NCBI GenBank assembly: GCA_020054965.1
Contig: JAIMZO010000001.1
Span: forward strand, 1-58,333
Direction: 5' to 3'
DNA: 58,333 nt
Source: Spirochaeta sp.
GTDB lineage: Bacteria > Spirochaetota > Spirochaetia > Sphaerochaetales > Sphaerochaetaceae
In this document: piece by piece, positions 36,299 through 44,013 of the stretch
How positions within the stretch are numbered: position 1 is the stretch's first letter
Layout: every line of letters begins with the position of its first letter
Notes under the pieces: generated by a model
Seen by the model: only the letters and a program-made list of their open reading frames with translations
The model's database searches: none
Told to the model about the DNA's origin: nothing
Translations under genes and position numbers: made by a program

Positions 36299-37720
36299 AT
36301 GAGCGAAGCACAAAATATATACTACGAGTTCTGGCAGGAAACTGTCTCACGTATCAAGGAGACCCTTCCAGAACAGGAATACCATACCTGGTTCAATCGA
36401 ATTGCCTACCTACGATCAGATAGTCATAAGGTAGTATTGGCTGTAGCAAGCCAGTTTATTCTTGACACAGTAATAGCCCGTTACAGGGATATGATACGCA
36501 ATACAATGATTGAACTAACTGGAGAGGACATTGATATTGGTTTTGAGGTAGTAGCACGTTCAAAAATTGAACAAATTCAAAAACCATTAAAAGAACACAA
36601 GGAAGCACCAAAGGAAACACCCATTGTCACCATCCAAACAAAGCCACAGGTCAATGAAGAAAAGACCTTGAAAATGAAAATGGATAGCAATCTGAACCCT
36701 TCCTATGAGTTTCATACATTCGTGATCGGGGACAACTCGGCATTTGCCTATAATGCAAGCCTCGCCATTGCAAAAAACCCTGGAGTCAGTTACAACCCTT
36801 GCCTCATATATGGTGGTGTAGGGCTTGGAAAAACCCACCTATTGAACTCCATCGGAAATTACATCATCAACAACACTCCTGAGCTGAAAGTTATGTATGT
36901 GACAGCAGAGATGTTTACCAATGAATTCATTGAATCAATCGGGTCACAAAGAACACAACAGTTCAAGAACAAATTCCGTAAAGTGGATGTGCTGCTCATC
37001 GATGACATACACTTCCTACAAGGAAAGGACAGCACACAGGAAGAACTGTTCCATACATTCAACAACCTGTACGAGTCAAAGAAACAGATGGTATTCACCT
37101 GTGACCGACCCATCAGTGAGCTGAAAAATATCACCGATCGCCTGAGTTCCAGGTTTGAGAGGGGATTGAACGTTGATCTGCAACCACCAAACTATGAGAC
37201 AAGAATGGCAATCCTCAAGAAGAAACTTGTAGAAAAGGGAAGTTCGATGAGTGAGGAGATCCTCAACTACATAGCAACCAATGTATGTACCAATGTGAGA
37301 GATCTTGAATCATCACTTACCAAGCTTATTGCCTATAGTGAACTACTTGGACAGGAAATCTCATTCGACAAAGCAAGGGAACTCCTCGGCATTCTTCCCT
37401 CCTTGGCTGCCAATGCAAACCAAACCCTCTCAATTGATACCATAATCAAGGTGGTAGGAGAGTACTTCAATGTAAGCAGCTTCGAAATCAAGGGGAAAAA
37501 GAAGAACAAATCGCTTATACAACCAAGACAGATTGCCATGTACCTGGCAAGGGATATTACCGAATACTCCACTACGGAAATCGGTACAGAATTTGGAGGC
37601 CGGGACCACACTACCGTCATGCATGCACATGACCGGATTGAGTCCCTGATGAAGGGGGATGAATCGTTTGCAAACACCATTGTAAAATTGAAGAGGGACT
37701 TAACAAATAGTAAGCGGTAA
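36299..37720 (+). CDS. dnaA: Chromosomal replication initiator DnaA
   Basis: 473 aa. Domain I (ILDTVIARY region) and a short linker, then AAA+ domain III with FVIGDNSAFAYNASLA, Walker A YGGVGLGKTHLLNSIGN near 175, Walker B LLIDDIHFLQGK and sensor residues in SRFERGL. Domain IV has the DnaA signature FGGRDHTTVMHAHDRI near the C-terminus. It opens oriC, which follows directly. Start codon assigned at 36299 from the family N-terminus (about 15 residues before the conserved TWF motif, here YHTWFNRI). Confidence 0.98.
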   Translation: MSEAQNIYYEFWQETVSRIKETLPEQEYHTWFNRIAYLRSDSHKVVLAVASQFILDTVIARYRDMIRNTMIELTGEDIDIGFEVVARSKIEQIQKPLKEHKEAPKETPIVTIQTKPQVNEEKTLKMKMDSNLNPSYEFHTFVIGDNSAFAYNASLAIAKNPGVSYNPCLIYGGVGLGKTHLLNSIGNYIINNTPELKVMYVTAEMFTNEFIESIGSQRTQQFKNKFRKVDVLLIDDIHFLQGKDSTQEELFHTFNNLYESKKQMVFTCDRPISELKNITDRLSSRFERGLNVDLQPPNYETRMAILKKKLVEKGSSMSEEILNYIATNVCTNVRDLESSLTKLIAYSELLGQEISFDKARELLGILPSLAANANQTLSIDTIIKVVGEYFNVSSFEIKGKKKNKSLIQPRQIAMYLARDITEYSTTEIGTEFGGRDHTTVMHAHDRIESLMKGDESFANTIVKLKRDLTNSKR

Positions 37721-37936
37721 TATCTTGTGGACAACCACTGGATACCTTGTGGATACCTACCAAAACCTGTGGATAGAGCTTTTTTCCTTGTGGAAGGAAT
37801 GTGGGTAACTGGGCAAGTTATCCACAAGATGAAAAAAATTAAGCAGTGATTGAGCAAGAAATTAGAAAGTTATCCACAGAATCTGTGCTATTATTACTAT
37901 TATTACTATATTTTTTAATAATCTAGGAGTATCAAT
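37721..37936. other. oriC: Chromosomal origin oriC (dnaA-dnaN intergenic)
   Basis: 216 bp with clustered DnaA boxes. Minus-oriented: TGTGGACAA (37726-37734), TGTGGATAC (37748-37756), TGTGGATAG (37768-37776). Plus-oriented perfect boxes TTATCCACA at 37818-37826 and 37870-37878. Right after the last box is a 35-bp AT stretch (37889-37923). Read on the minus strand it is a tandem of TAG/TAA triplets, the pattern called a DnaA-trio where DnaA opens the duplex. The boxes, trio array and position next to dnaA together identify oriC. Confidence 0.88.
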
Positions 37937-39043
37937 ATGAAATTCGTCTGCAACAAAGATGACATCCTCAACGAGATAATATATTCAATGGATTTTACCA
38001 GCCAGAGAAATTCCCTTTCCATCACCAGCAATGTCTATCTGGAAACCTTTGATGGACGACTCATCATCAAGGCAACAGATCAGAAATTGGGATTCATCAC
38101 TGAGATTGCAGTCGATACATTGCAAGAAGGAAGAACCACTGTTTTCTGTGAAAAACTCCTGAATATTCTCAGAAGCCTTCCAAACGCCCAAATTGATTTC
38201 TCATTGGAAGATGGAATGCTTACGATCAAGCCTGAAGAGCAAAACATTGATTTCAAACTGAGAACCATAGATGCTGATGAATTTCCTTCCTTGGAAAATC
38301 CAGAATTATCCTCGTATTTCACGATTCCTCAGAAAACCTTCACCGATATGGCAAACCAAACCATGTTTGCCATCAGCGAGGATGAAACAAGATATTTCCT
38401 CTGTGGATTGTATCTCGAAAGAAATGCAAGTGGCATGAACATGGTTGCCACTGATGGAAGAAGACTTTCCATTGTGGAGAGAACATTTGAAGAAGAGCTT
38501 CCCATGTTCCCATCAATTATCATTCCACCAAAATTCTTTACAGAATTGAAAAAACTCTCTACAGATGAGGGAATGCTTGATCTTTCCATAACAGAAAACA
38601 TTCTTTTTGCAAAAATTGGAAACAGGACATTCTATACAACCCTCATCAAAGGACAATATCCAAACTATCGTAGGGTAATCCCTGAAATGCAAACCTATAC
38701 CTGCACGATGAGAATCCAAGATATGCTTGATGCCTTGAAGAGAGTTTCTCTCTTTGTTGAAAACAAGGCAAAAAGAATCTTCCTGGATATCAGTGAGGCT
38801 GGAGTGTTGATCACCAGTGATGAGAGTGAAGTTGGAGAAGCCAAAGAGATCATTGCATGTCAGTATGAAGGTCCTGACAGCAAGGTTTCCTTGAACTACA
38901 CATACTTGGTAAATCCATTGAAAGTCATGGAAGGAGAATATTTCTCCATCAGCTTTACTGAGCCTACTCGTGCAATGACAGTAAAACCTGATAGTAATAG
39001 GGATTACTTTCATATCATCATGCCAATGCAACCGAATGCCTGA
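37937..39043 (+). CDS. dnaN: DNA polymerase III beta sliding clamp
   Basis: 368 aa, normal clamp length, three repeated alpha-beta domains. Conserved points: SITSNVYLETFDGRL in domain I, the LCGLYLERNASGMNMVATDGRRLS stretch in domain II, and the C-terminal HIIMPMQ motif at the hydrophobic protein-binding pocket. AGGAG sits before the ATG. Downstream of oriC; the stop overlaps the recF start (TGATG). Confidence 0.97.
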   Translation: MKFVCNKDDILNEIIYSMDFTSQRNSLSITSNVYLETFDGRLIIKATDQKLGFITEIAVDTLQEGRTTVFCEKLLNILRSLPNAQIDFSLEDGMLTIKPEEQNIDFKLRTIDADEFPSLENPELSSYFTIPQKTFTDMANQTMFAISEDETRYFLCGLYLERNASGMNMVATDGRRLSIVERTFEEELPMFPSIIIPPKFFTELKKLSTDEGMLDLSITENILFAKIGNRTFYTTLIKGQYPNYRRVIPEMQTYTCTMRIQDMLDALKRVSLFVENKAKRIFLDISEAGVLITSDESEVGEAKEIIACQYEGPDSKVSLNYTYLVNPLKVMEGEYFSISFTEPTRAMTVKPDSNRDYFHIIMPMQPNA

Positions 39044-40134
39044 TGCGTTTTACCCAGCTTTGGACCAACCAATTCAGAAACCTGGCCAGTGAGAAAATAC
39101 CTGTCGATAACCGACAGGTATTCCTCATTGGACCCAACGGACAAGGAAAAACCAATCTTCTTGAAGCGGTATATACACTCTGTTATGGATCTTCGTTTCG
39201 TACAAACCAACTGAAGGAACTTGCAACCGACAAAGAAAAAAACTTCAAGCTTGAAGGGGTGTACGTAACAGATGATGAACAATATCACACCCTTATACTC
39301 GAATACAAGGATGCGAAACGGACGGTACTGCTTGATGGACGGGAAATCAAGGACAGAAAGGAGTTGATCTACAACATTCCCTGCATTGTTTTCAGCCATG
39401 ATGATATTTTTTTCATCAAGGGAGAACCTGAACAGCGAAGAAAATTTTTCGATCAGATCATGAGTATGTACAATCCCCTGTTTTTTGATGATATGCGCAG
39501 GTATCGGTTGGTATTGAGACAACGGAATCTGGCAATCAAAGAACAACGACTTGAATTGCTTCCAGTCTATGATATCCAGCTCGCCACCTATGGCATGGCA
39601 ATACAGCAGGAAAGAACACGTGCTGTATTCGAGTTTGACCAAATTTTTCCTGAAATGTATCGCTCTGTTTCTGGTCAGGATATTGACGTGCATATCGAGT
39701 ACCAACCATCCTGGAACACCTGTGCAACCAAGGATGAGGTGATTGCTTACCTGGAACAGACAAGGGGACGGGATATGAACCTGTTGACCACTACCAGTGG
39801 AATCCATCGTGACAGATTCCAGGTGATGGAAGGTACTCAAAATTTTTCCCAAACAGGATCTACCGGCCAAATGAGGCTCGCTTCACTTATTTTCCGTACT
39901 GCACAGATGGCATTTTTTGAGAAGAAAACTGGAGGGAAGCCCTTGATACTGGTTGATGATGTCCTGCTTGAACTTGATCATACCCGACGGGCGGAATTTC
40001 TTAGGTTGATGCAATCCTACAGCCAGGCTTTCTTTACATTTTTACCAGATGAGCAGTATTTCTCCTCTCTGGCAGATGAGAACGCATTGGTGTATACTGT
40101 CGATCAGGGAAAATTTATCAGCCATGAAAGATAA
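39043..40134 (+). CDS. recF: DNA replication and repair protein RecF
   Basis: 363 aa SMC-like ATPase. Walker A IGPNGQGKTNLLEAVY near 30, an ABC-like signature TGSTGQMRLASLI near 270 and Walker B LILVDDVLLELD near 305. Acts with RecR and RecO on gapped DNA. It starts 1 bp inside the dnaN stop and overlaps dciA by 11 bp, so the run dnaN-recF-dciA is coupled. Confidence 0.97.
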   Translation: MRFTQLWTNQFRNLASEKIPVDNRQVFLIGPNGQGKTNLLEAVYTLCYGSSFRTNQLKELATDKEKNFKLEGVYVTDDEQYHTLILEYKDAKRTVLLDGREIKDRKELIYNIPCIVFSHDDIFFIKGEPEQRRKFFDQIMSMYNPLFFDDMRRYRLVLRQRNLAIKEQRLELLPVYDIQLATYGMAIQQERTRAVFEFDQIFPEMYRSVSGQDIDVHIEYQPSWNTCATKDEVIAYLEQTRGRDMNLLTTTSGIHRDRFQVMEGTQNFSQTGSTGQMRLASLIFRTAQMAFFEKKTGGKPLILVDDVLLELDHTRRAEFLRLMQSYSQAFFTFLPDEQYFSSLADENALVYTVDQGKFISHER

Positions 40135-40444
40135 GAAAACAAGATTATGCAAGGAAGGAGAACCGCTGGAAGCAAGAACCGTGCTTGATTATGTCTTGCG
40201 CAGGCTTGATATCAGTGTGGACAACCCAAAAGCAGCTGTTGGATTTGAGTGGCAGAAAATCATCGGAAACCGCTTGTACCCACATGTGAAAATTGTGGAA
40301 ATCAAGCACACCACATTGGTTTTGAAAGCCGATCATCCTTCTTGGGCACAAATTACCATGATGCAGCAAAAAAAGATTCTTTCTCTGCTTGAAAAGAAGT
40401 ATCCATCCCTAGGCATTAAGAGCATCCAGATGCTAAGCTCTTAG
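40124..40444 (+). CDS. dciA: DciA-like helicase-loader protein (DUF721)
   Basis: 106 aa from ATG at 40124. KH-like DUF721 fold: GFEWQKIIGNRLYPHVKIVEI, then TLVLKADHPSWAQITMMQ ahead of a C-terminal helix. In bacteria lacking DnaC, DciA loads the replicative helicase. Position right after recF near oriC fits and matches the Treponema order. Overlaps recF by 11 bp. Confidence 0.85.
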   Translation: MKDKKTRLCKEGEPLEARTVLDYVLRRLDISVDNPKAAVGFEWQKIIGNRLYPHVKIVEIKHTTLVLKADHPSWAQITMMQQKKILSLLEKKYPSLGIKSIQMLSS

Positions 40445-40448
40445 TTAC

Positions 40449-40477
40449 TTGACGTAAATACGGGCAGTCTATATACT
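40449..40477 (+). promoter_or_regulatory. Promoter of rpmH-rnpA-yidC-jag
   Basis: TTGACG (40449-40454), exact 17-bp spacer, TATACT (40472-40477). Gives a leader of about 70 nt before rpmH. Confidence 0.7.
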
Positions 40478-40554
40478 GCACCACTCGGGGGAGTATCCTC
40501 TGAATTAAGTAGAAACTATCCGCGTAAAGCGATGTAAAAATTGGAGATTATCTC

Positions 40555-40722
40555 ATGAGTTACAAAGGAAAAAGAACCTACCAGCCCAGTAGAGTGAAGA
40601 GAAACAGGAAGTTTGGTTTTAGGGCTCGTATGGCAACAAAGGGCGGTCGCCTGGTTTTGGCCCGCAGAAGAGCCAAAGGCAGACACAAGCTGTCCGTATG
40701 TGATGAGAAGAAGCCTTTCTAA
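40555..40722 (+). CDS. rpmH: Ribosomal protein bL34
   Basis: 55 aa, very basic. Core [20 protein letters not shown] and [20 protein letters not shown] is the bL34 signature. The family usually ends near residue 45-47; about ten extra residues (SVCDEKKPF) come from reading into the rnpA start region. GGAG lies about 9 nt before the ATG. Overlaps rnpA by 20 bp. Confidence 0.97.
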   Translation: MSYKGKRTYQPSRVKRNRKFGFRARMATKGGRLVLARRRAKGRHKLSVCDEKKPF

Positions 40723-41053
40723 ACAAGAAATTGTAAAACGTAAACCGGAGATTGACCGAATTTTCAAGACCGGCAGGCATTATTCCTGCCGTGGGTTGAA
40801 ACTTATCGTAAGTCAGAACCAACTGGATGTTGATAGGATTGTGGTAATTCCGGTCCGTCATTACGGTAATGCTGTCCAAAGAAACAGGATCCGTAGACAA
40901 ATCAAGGAAATTTGGCGTACAGAAAAGCCCAGGATGGTCCCCGGTTACGATTTTGCATTTGTTGTGTATCCAGGAAAGATTCTTGATTATGCATTCCAAA
41001 AGGAACAAATACTCTCTCTCTGCGATAAGGCTGGGGTGTTTAACCAGTCTTAG
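40703..41053 (+). CDS. rnpA: Ribonuclease P protein component
   Basis: 116 aa. The RNase P protein signature [10 protein letters not shown] is present near 65, with the conserved [16 protein letters not shown] strand before it. It binds the RNase P RNA to mature tRNA 5' ends. The start lies inside the last codons of rpmH (20-bp overlap, different frame) with no own ribosome site, so translation depends on bL34 translation. Confidence 0.92.
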   Translation: MRRSLSKQEIVKRKPEIDRIFKTGRHYSCRGLKLIVSQNQLDVDRIVVIPVRHYGNAVQRNRIRRQIKEIWRTEKPRMVPGYDFAFVVYPGKILDYAFQKEQILSLCDKAGVFNQS

Positions 41054-41144
41054 AGCGCTTTCATGACACTCCTTATTCTGTTGTTCTGTCCTATCTTTCC
41101 TGTGTTTGCCTTCTTCTCTACACATCCCCCCATCAGGAGCAGAT

Positions 41145-42968
41145 ATGGATAAAAATACCATTCTAGCCATTGTTCTATCCGTATTGGTCATTACCCTCGG
41201 AATGACCATTCAAGCCACTTTCTTCGCGCCGACCACCACTGAAATGGTGACGACCACTCAGCAAGTTGAAACCTCGGGCAACACTTCAGGGCAGAGTACC
41301 TATTTGGAGCCTGCACAATCGAGTCAGGTTTCAGCCAATATTGCATGGAACAGTAGTCTCCCAGGTTCAATGGTTGTTGTTGGCAATGAAGGCAATAAGA
41401 CTCCCTTCACATTTGAGACAAACTATTTCTTGATTGAATTCAATCCCAGTGGTGCCTCAATTGCTTCCTTAAAGCTGAAAGACCACCTTGATGAAGGAGA
41501 GCCTGTTGAACTCCTGTTCAAGGATGCATCATCCAATGATGCTTTCTTGATGTATGTAGGAAATGACAAGACCAATCCCATCGATGCAACTTTCCGTTAC
41601 CAGATCATAGGTAACCAGGTGCAATTCACCCAGGAGTTTGCCCTTCTCGGGGAAGATGGCAAGACCCCTGGTGCCCCATTCTCCATCACAAAGACCTACA
41701 CTTTTGGAGAAGAGGATTACCTCTTTGAAATTGATGTGGAGACCAGGAACAGTGAGAACAAGGCCATTCCTCTCTCCTTTGAGAATTATGCCTATACGCT
41801 CGCCTTTGAACCACAGATTGGACCCTCTTTCTCCTCCCTCGACAACAACTACAACTATCGTCGTTTCTATATCAAGGAAGACGGTTCTTCCAAGAAAGAT
41901 CAGGTCAAGTTGAGCAATGGTGCATATTTAACAACCAAGCCTCTTTCCTGGGTAGCGCTTGTCGGTAAGTATTTCTCTATGATTGCCATTCCTGATGCTA
42001 CCAACTACATGGTCAGCTTGAGTGAAGTTCCAGATGAAGGCCTTCCTCTTCAGTCGTGCATCTATCTGAGCAGACCAACGATCAAGAGTGCAGCCCAGAC
42101 AGATACCTTCAGGTTCTATGCCGGTCCGCAGCTCAAGGGTGATATGGTCATCTACAATGATGCTTCCCTGAATAGCTTTGGGGTATCGGGCTTGCAACTT
42201 GAAGCAGCGCTGGACAGCAGTTCATGGCTTGGATGGCTGGAGACAATACTGAAGACCATCTTGAATTTGCTTTACCGCATAATCCCCAACTATGGTATTG
42301 GTATCATCATCCTTACTTTCCTCCTGAAGCTGGTACTCTACCCGATCACCAAGAAGGGTATGGAGTCAACTGCAAAGATGGCATCCCTCTCCCCTAAGAT
42401 GCAGGAGATCAAGGAGAAGTATCCTGACAATCCAACCAAGCAGAATGAAGAGATGGCAGCCCTTTATAAGAAAGAGAAGATCAACCCCATGGGTGGATGT
42501 CTTCCGATGTTGTTGCAGTTTCCCATCCTTATTGCCTTCTACGGATTGCTTAATAAGCACTTTGAGCTGAGAGGAGCGATGTTCATCCCCGGATGGATTC
42601 CTGACTTGAGCCGTCCAGATACGGTTGCGATCTTGCCGTTCAACCTGCCCTTCCTTGGCAATGAACTGCACTTGCTTCCCATTTTCTATACGGTAAGTAT
42701 GATTTTCTCAATGAAAATAACCCAGAACGCCTCAACTGCAGGTAGTCAGCAGGGAATGATGAAGTTCATGACCTACGGAATGCCGTTGATGTTCTTCTTT
42801 GTGTTGTACAATGCTCCTTCTGGTTTGATCCTCTACTGGTCAGTGATGAATGCCCTATCCATCCTTCAGCAGCTGCATACAAACAAGAAGAAACAGCGTG
42901 AGGCAAATGAGGAAGCACAGAACAACGTGCAGCAGTTCCCAGGTCCAAAGGGAAAGGGACGCAAATAG
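41145..42968 (+). CDS. yidC: Membrane protein insertase YidC
   Basis: 607 aa. A first membrane anchor (about 4-25), then a large periplasmic beta domain (60-380), then the five-helix Oxa1/YidC core: IIPNYGIGIIILTFLLKLV, SPKMQEIKEKYPDNPTKQNEE, INPMGGCLPMLLQFPILIAF and GMPLMFFFVLYNAPSGLILY. This is the long Gram-negative form. Basic C-terminal tail. AGGAG precedes the ATG at 41145; upstream in-frame ATG at 41106 has no signal. Confidence 0.96.
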   Translation: MDKNTILAIVLSVLVITLGMTIQATFFAPTTTEMVTTTQQVETSGNTSGQSTYLEPAQSSQVSANIAWNSSLPGSMVVVGNEGNKTPFTFETNYFLIEFNPSGASIASLKLKDHLDEGEPVELLFKDASSNDAFLMYVGNDKTNPIDATFRYQIIGNQVQFTQEFALLGEDGKTPGAPFSITKTYTFGEEDYLFEIDVETRNSENKAIPLSFENYAYTLAFEPQIGPSFSSLDNNYNYRRFYIKEDGSSKKDQVKLSNGAYLTTKPLSWVALVGKYFSMIAIPDATNYMVSLSEVPDEGLPLQSCIYLSRPTIKSAAQTDTFRFYAGPQLKGDMVIYNDASLNSFGVSGLQLEAALDSSSWLGWLETILKTILNLLYRIIPNYGIGIIILTFLLKLVLYPITKKGMESTAKMASLSPKMQEIKEKYPDNPTKQNEEMAALYKKEKINPMGGCLPMLLQFPILIAFYGLLNKHFELRGAMFIPGWIPDLSRPDTVAILPFNLPFLGNELHLLPIFYTVSMIFSMKITQNASTAGSQQGMMKFMTYGMPLMFFFVLYNAPSGLILYWSVMNALSILQQLHTNKKKQREANEEAQNNVQQFPGPKGKGRK

Positions 42969-43009
42969 AAATTCAACTGCGGGGGATTTTCCCCCGAACG
43001 GAGTAGCAT

Positions 43010-43684
43010 ATGATGAAAGAATTCGAAGGACGTACTGAGCAGGAGGCTATTGCAAAAGCAATTGAGGAACTGCATATTGAGCGTGAAGATTTCGATGTGG
43101 AAATCGTTGAACCGGTCAAAAAGGGGCTCTTCAAGAAGAGCAATGTTAAGATCAGGATTCATTTTGACGATGGAAGCAATCTGGAACCGGATACATTTGA
43201 TGATGAGAGAGACCTTGAACAGCCTATCAACAGCGAACTTGAGGACAAGTTGCTTACCTTTGTGGCTACTATCTTGGACAAGATGGGATATGAAGGCAGG
43301 GTATCCATCGGGTTCAGGAAGGAGCGGAAGCTCGGATTGAATATTGAGAGTGACAACTCAAATATCATCATTGGGCGTAAAGGGAAGAACCTCGATGCCA
43401 TCCAGCTTATTGCCAATGTGTATGCTGGGCAATTTGATCCTGACATGAAGGTCATCGTTGATAGTGAAAACTATCGCATGCGGCATGAAGAACAACTGAT
43501 CAGAATGGCTTTCAAGACAGCTGAACAGGTGCGAAAGAGCGGGAGAAGCAAGTTGCTTGAGCCAATGAATCCGTATGAGAGAAGGCTTGTCCATACCGCA
43601 CTCAATGACTTTGGTGGGGTGGAGACCAAGAGTGAGGGAGACGGACTGTATAAACAGATACGAATCTCCAACGAGAGAAACTAA
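43010..43684 (+). CDS. jag: Jag/KhpB RNA-binding protein (KH and R3H domains)
   Basis: 224 aa. An N-terminal Jag_N domain (EFEGRTEQEAIAKAIEEL) is followed by a KH domain with IIIGRKGKNLDAIQLI near 125 and an R3H domain with LEPMNPYERRLVHTAL near the end. GGAG lies 6 nt before the ATG. The usual gene order rpmH-rnpA-yidC-jag is kept. A strong terminator follows 6 bp after the stop. Confidence 0.93.
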   Translation: MMKEFEGRTEQEAIAKAIEELHIEREDFDVEIVEPVKKGLFKKSNVKIRIHFDDGSNLEPDTFDDERDLEQPINSELEDKLLTFVATILDKMGYEGRVSIGFRKERKLGLNIESDNSNIIIGRKGKNLDAIQLIANVYAGQFDPDMKVIVDSENYRMRHEEQLIRMAFKTAEQVRKSGRSKLLEPMNPYERRLVHTALNDFGGVETKSEGDGLYKQIRISNERN

Positions 43685-43690
43685 ACCAAC

Positions 43691-43720
43691 AACGGGAGCC
43701 AATCAAGGTTCCCGTTTTTA
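43691..43720 (+). terminator. Intrinsic terminator after jag
   Basis: Stem AACGGGAGCC/GGTTCCCGTT with 6-nt loop followed by T-run. Ends the rpmH operon ahead of the riboswitch transcript. Confidence 0.85.
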
Positions 43721-43792
43721 ATGCTTGACAAATATTCAGAACAGACCTACTGTAACTAGTGTGCCGTATGGCACAAAACACTATATATTGTG

Positions 43793-44008
43793 TGTATAGG
43801 AAAAGGGAAGTTGGGTGTAGAAGCCCACGCGGTCCCGCCGCTGTGATGGGGAGTTCCGGGCAATATCCACTGGAGAAATCTGGGAAGGGGCCTGGGATGA
43901 AGAACCTAAGCCAGAAGACCTTGCCTGTACAGACACGCCGTCACGGAGCATGACATAAGGCGTGTGCCTCAGGGCACCCTCTTTATACGTCTTGTCTCCG
44001 CGAGGAGG
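43793..44008 (+). promoter_or_regulatory. Cobalamin (B12) riboswitch controlling nrdDG
   Basis: The conserved cobalamin aptamer blocks are present. P1 pairs TGTATAGG (43793-43800) with CCTGTACA (43924-43931). Core blocks are AAAGGGAAGTTGGGTG, CCGCCGCTGTGATGGGGAG, TCCACTGG (about 43867-43873), CTGGGAAGG and AAGCCAGAAGACC (43908-43920). After the aptamer comes a hairpin CACGCC/GGCGTG (43934-43964). Then CTCC-GCGA-GGAG (about 43997-44008), a tetraloop hairpin, covers the nrdD ribosome site. No T-run follows, so translational control is expected. Confidence 0.9.
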
Positions 44009-44013
44009 AAACC

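Noticed and set aside
43759..43953. 64-codon frame over the cobalamin aptamer
   Set aside because: The sequence is explained by conserved riboswitch structure; the codons carry no protein signal.
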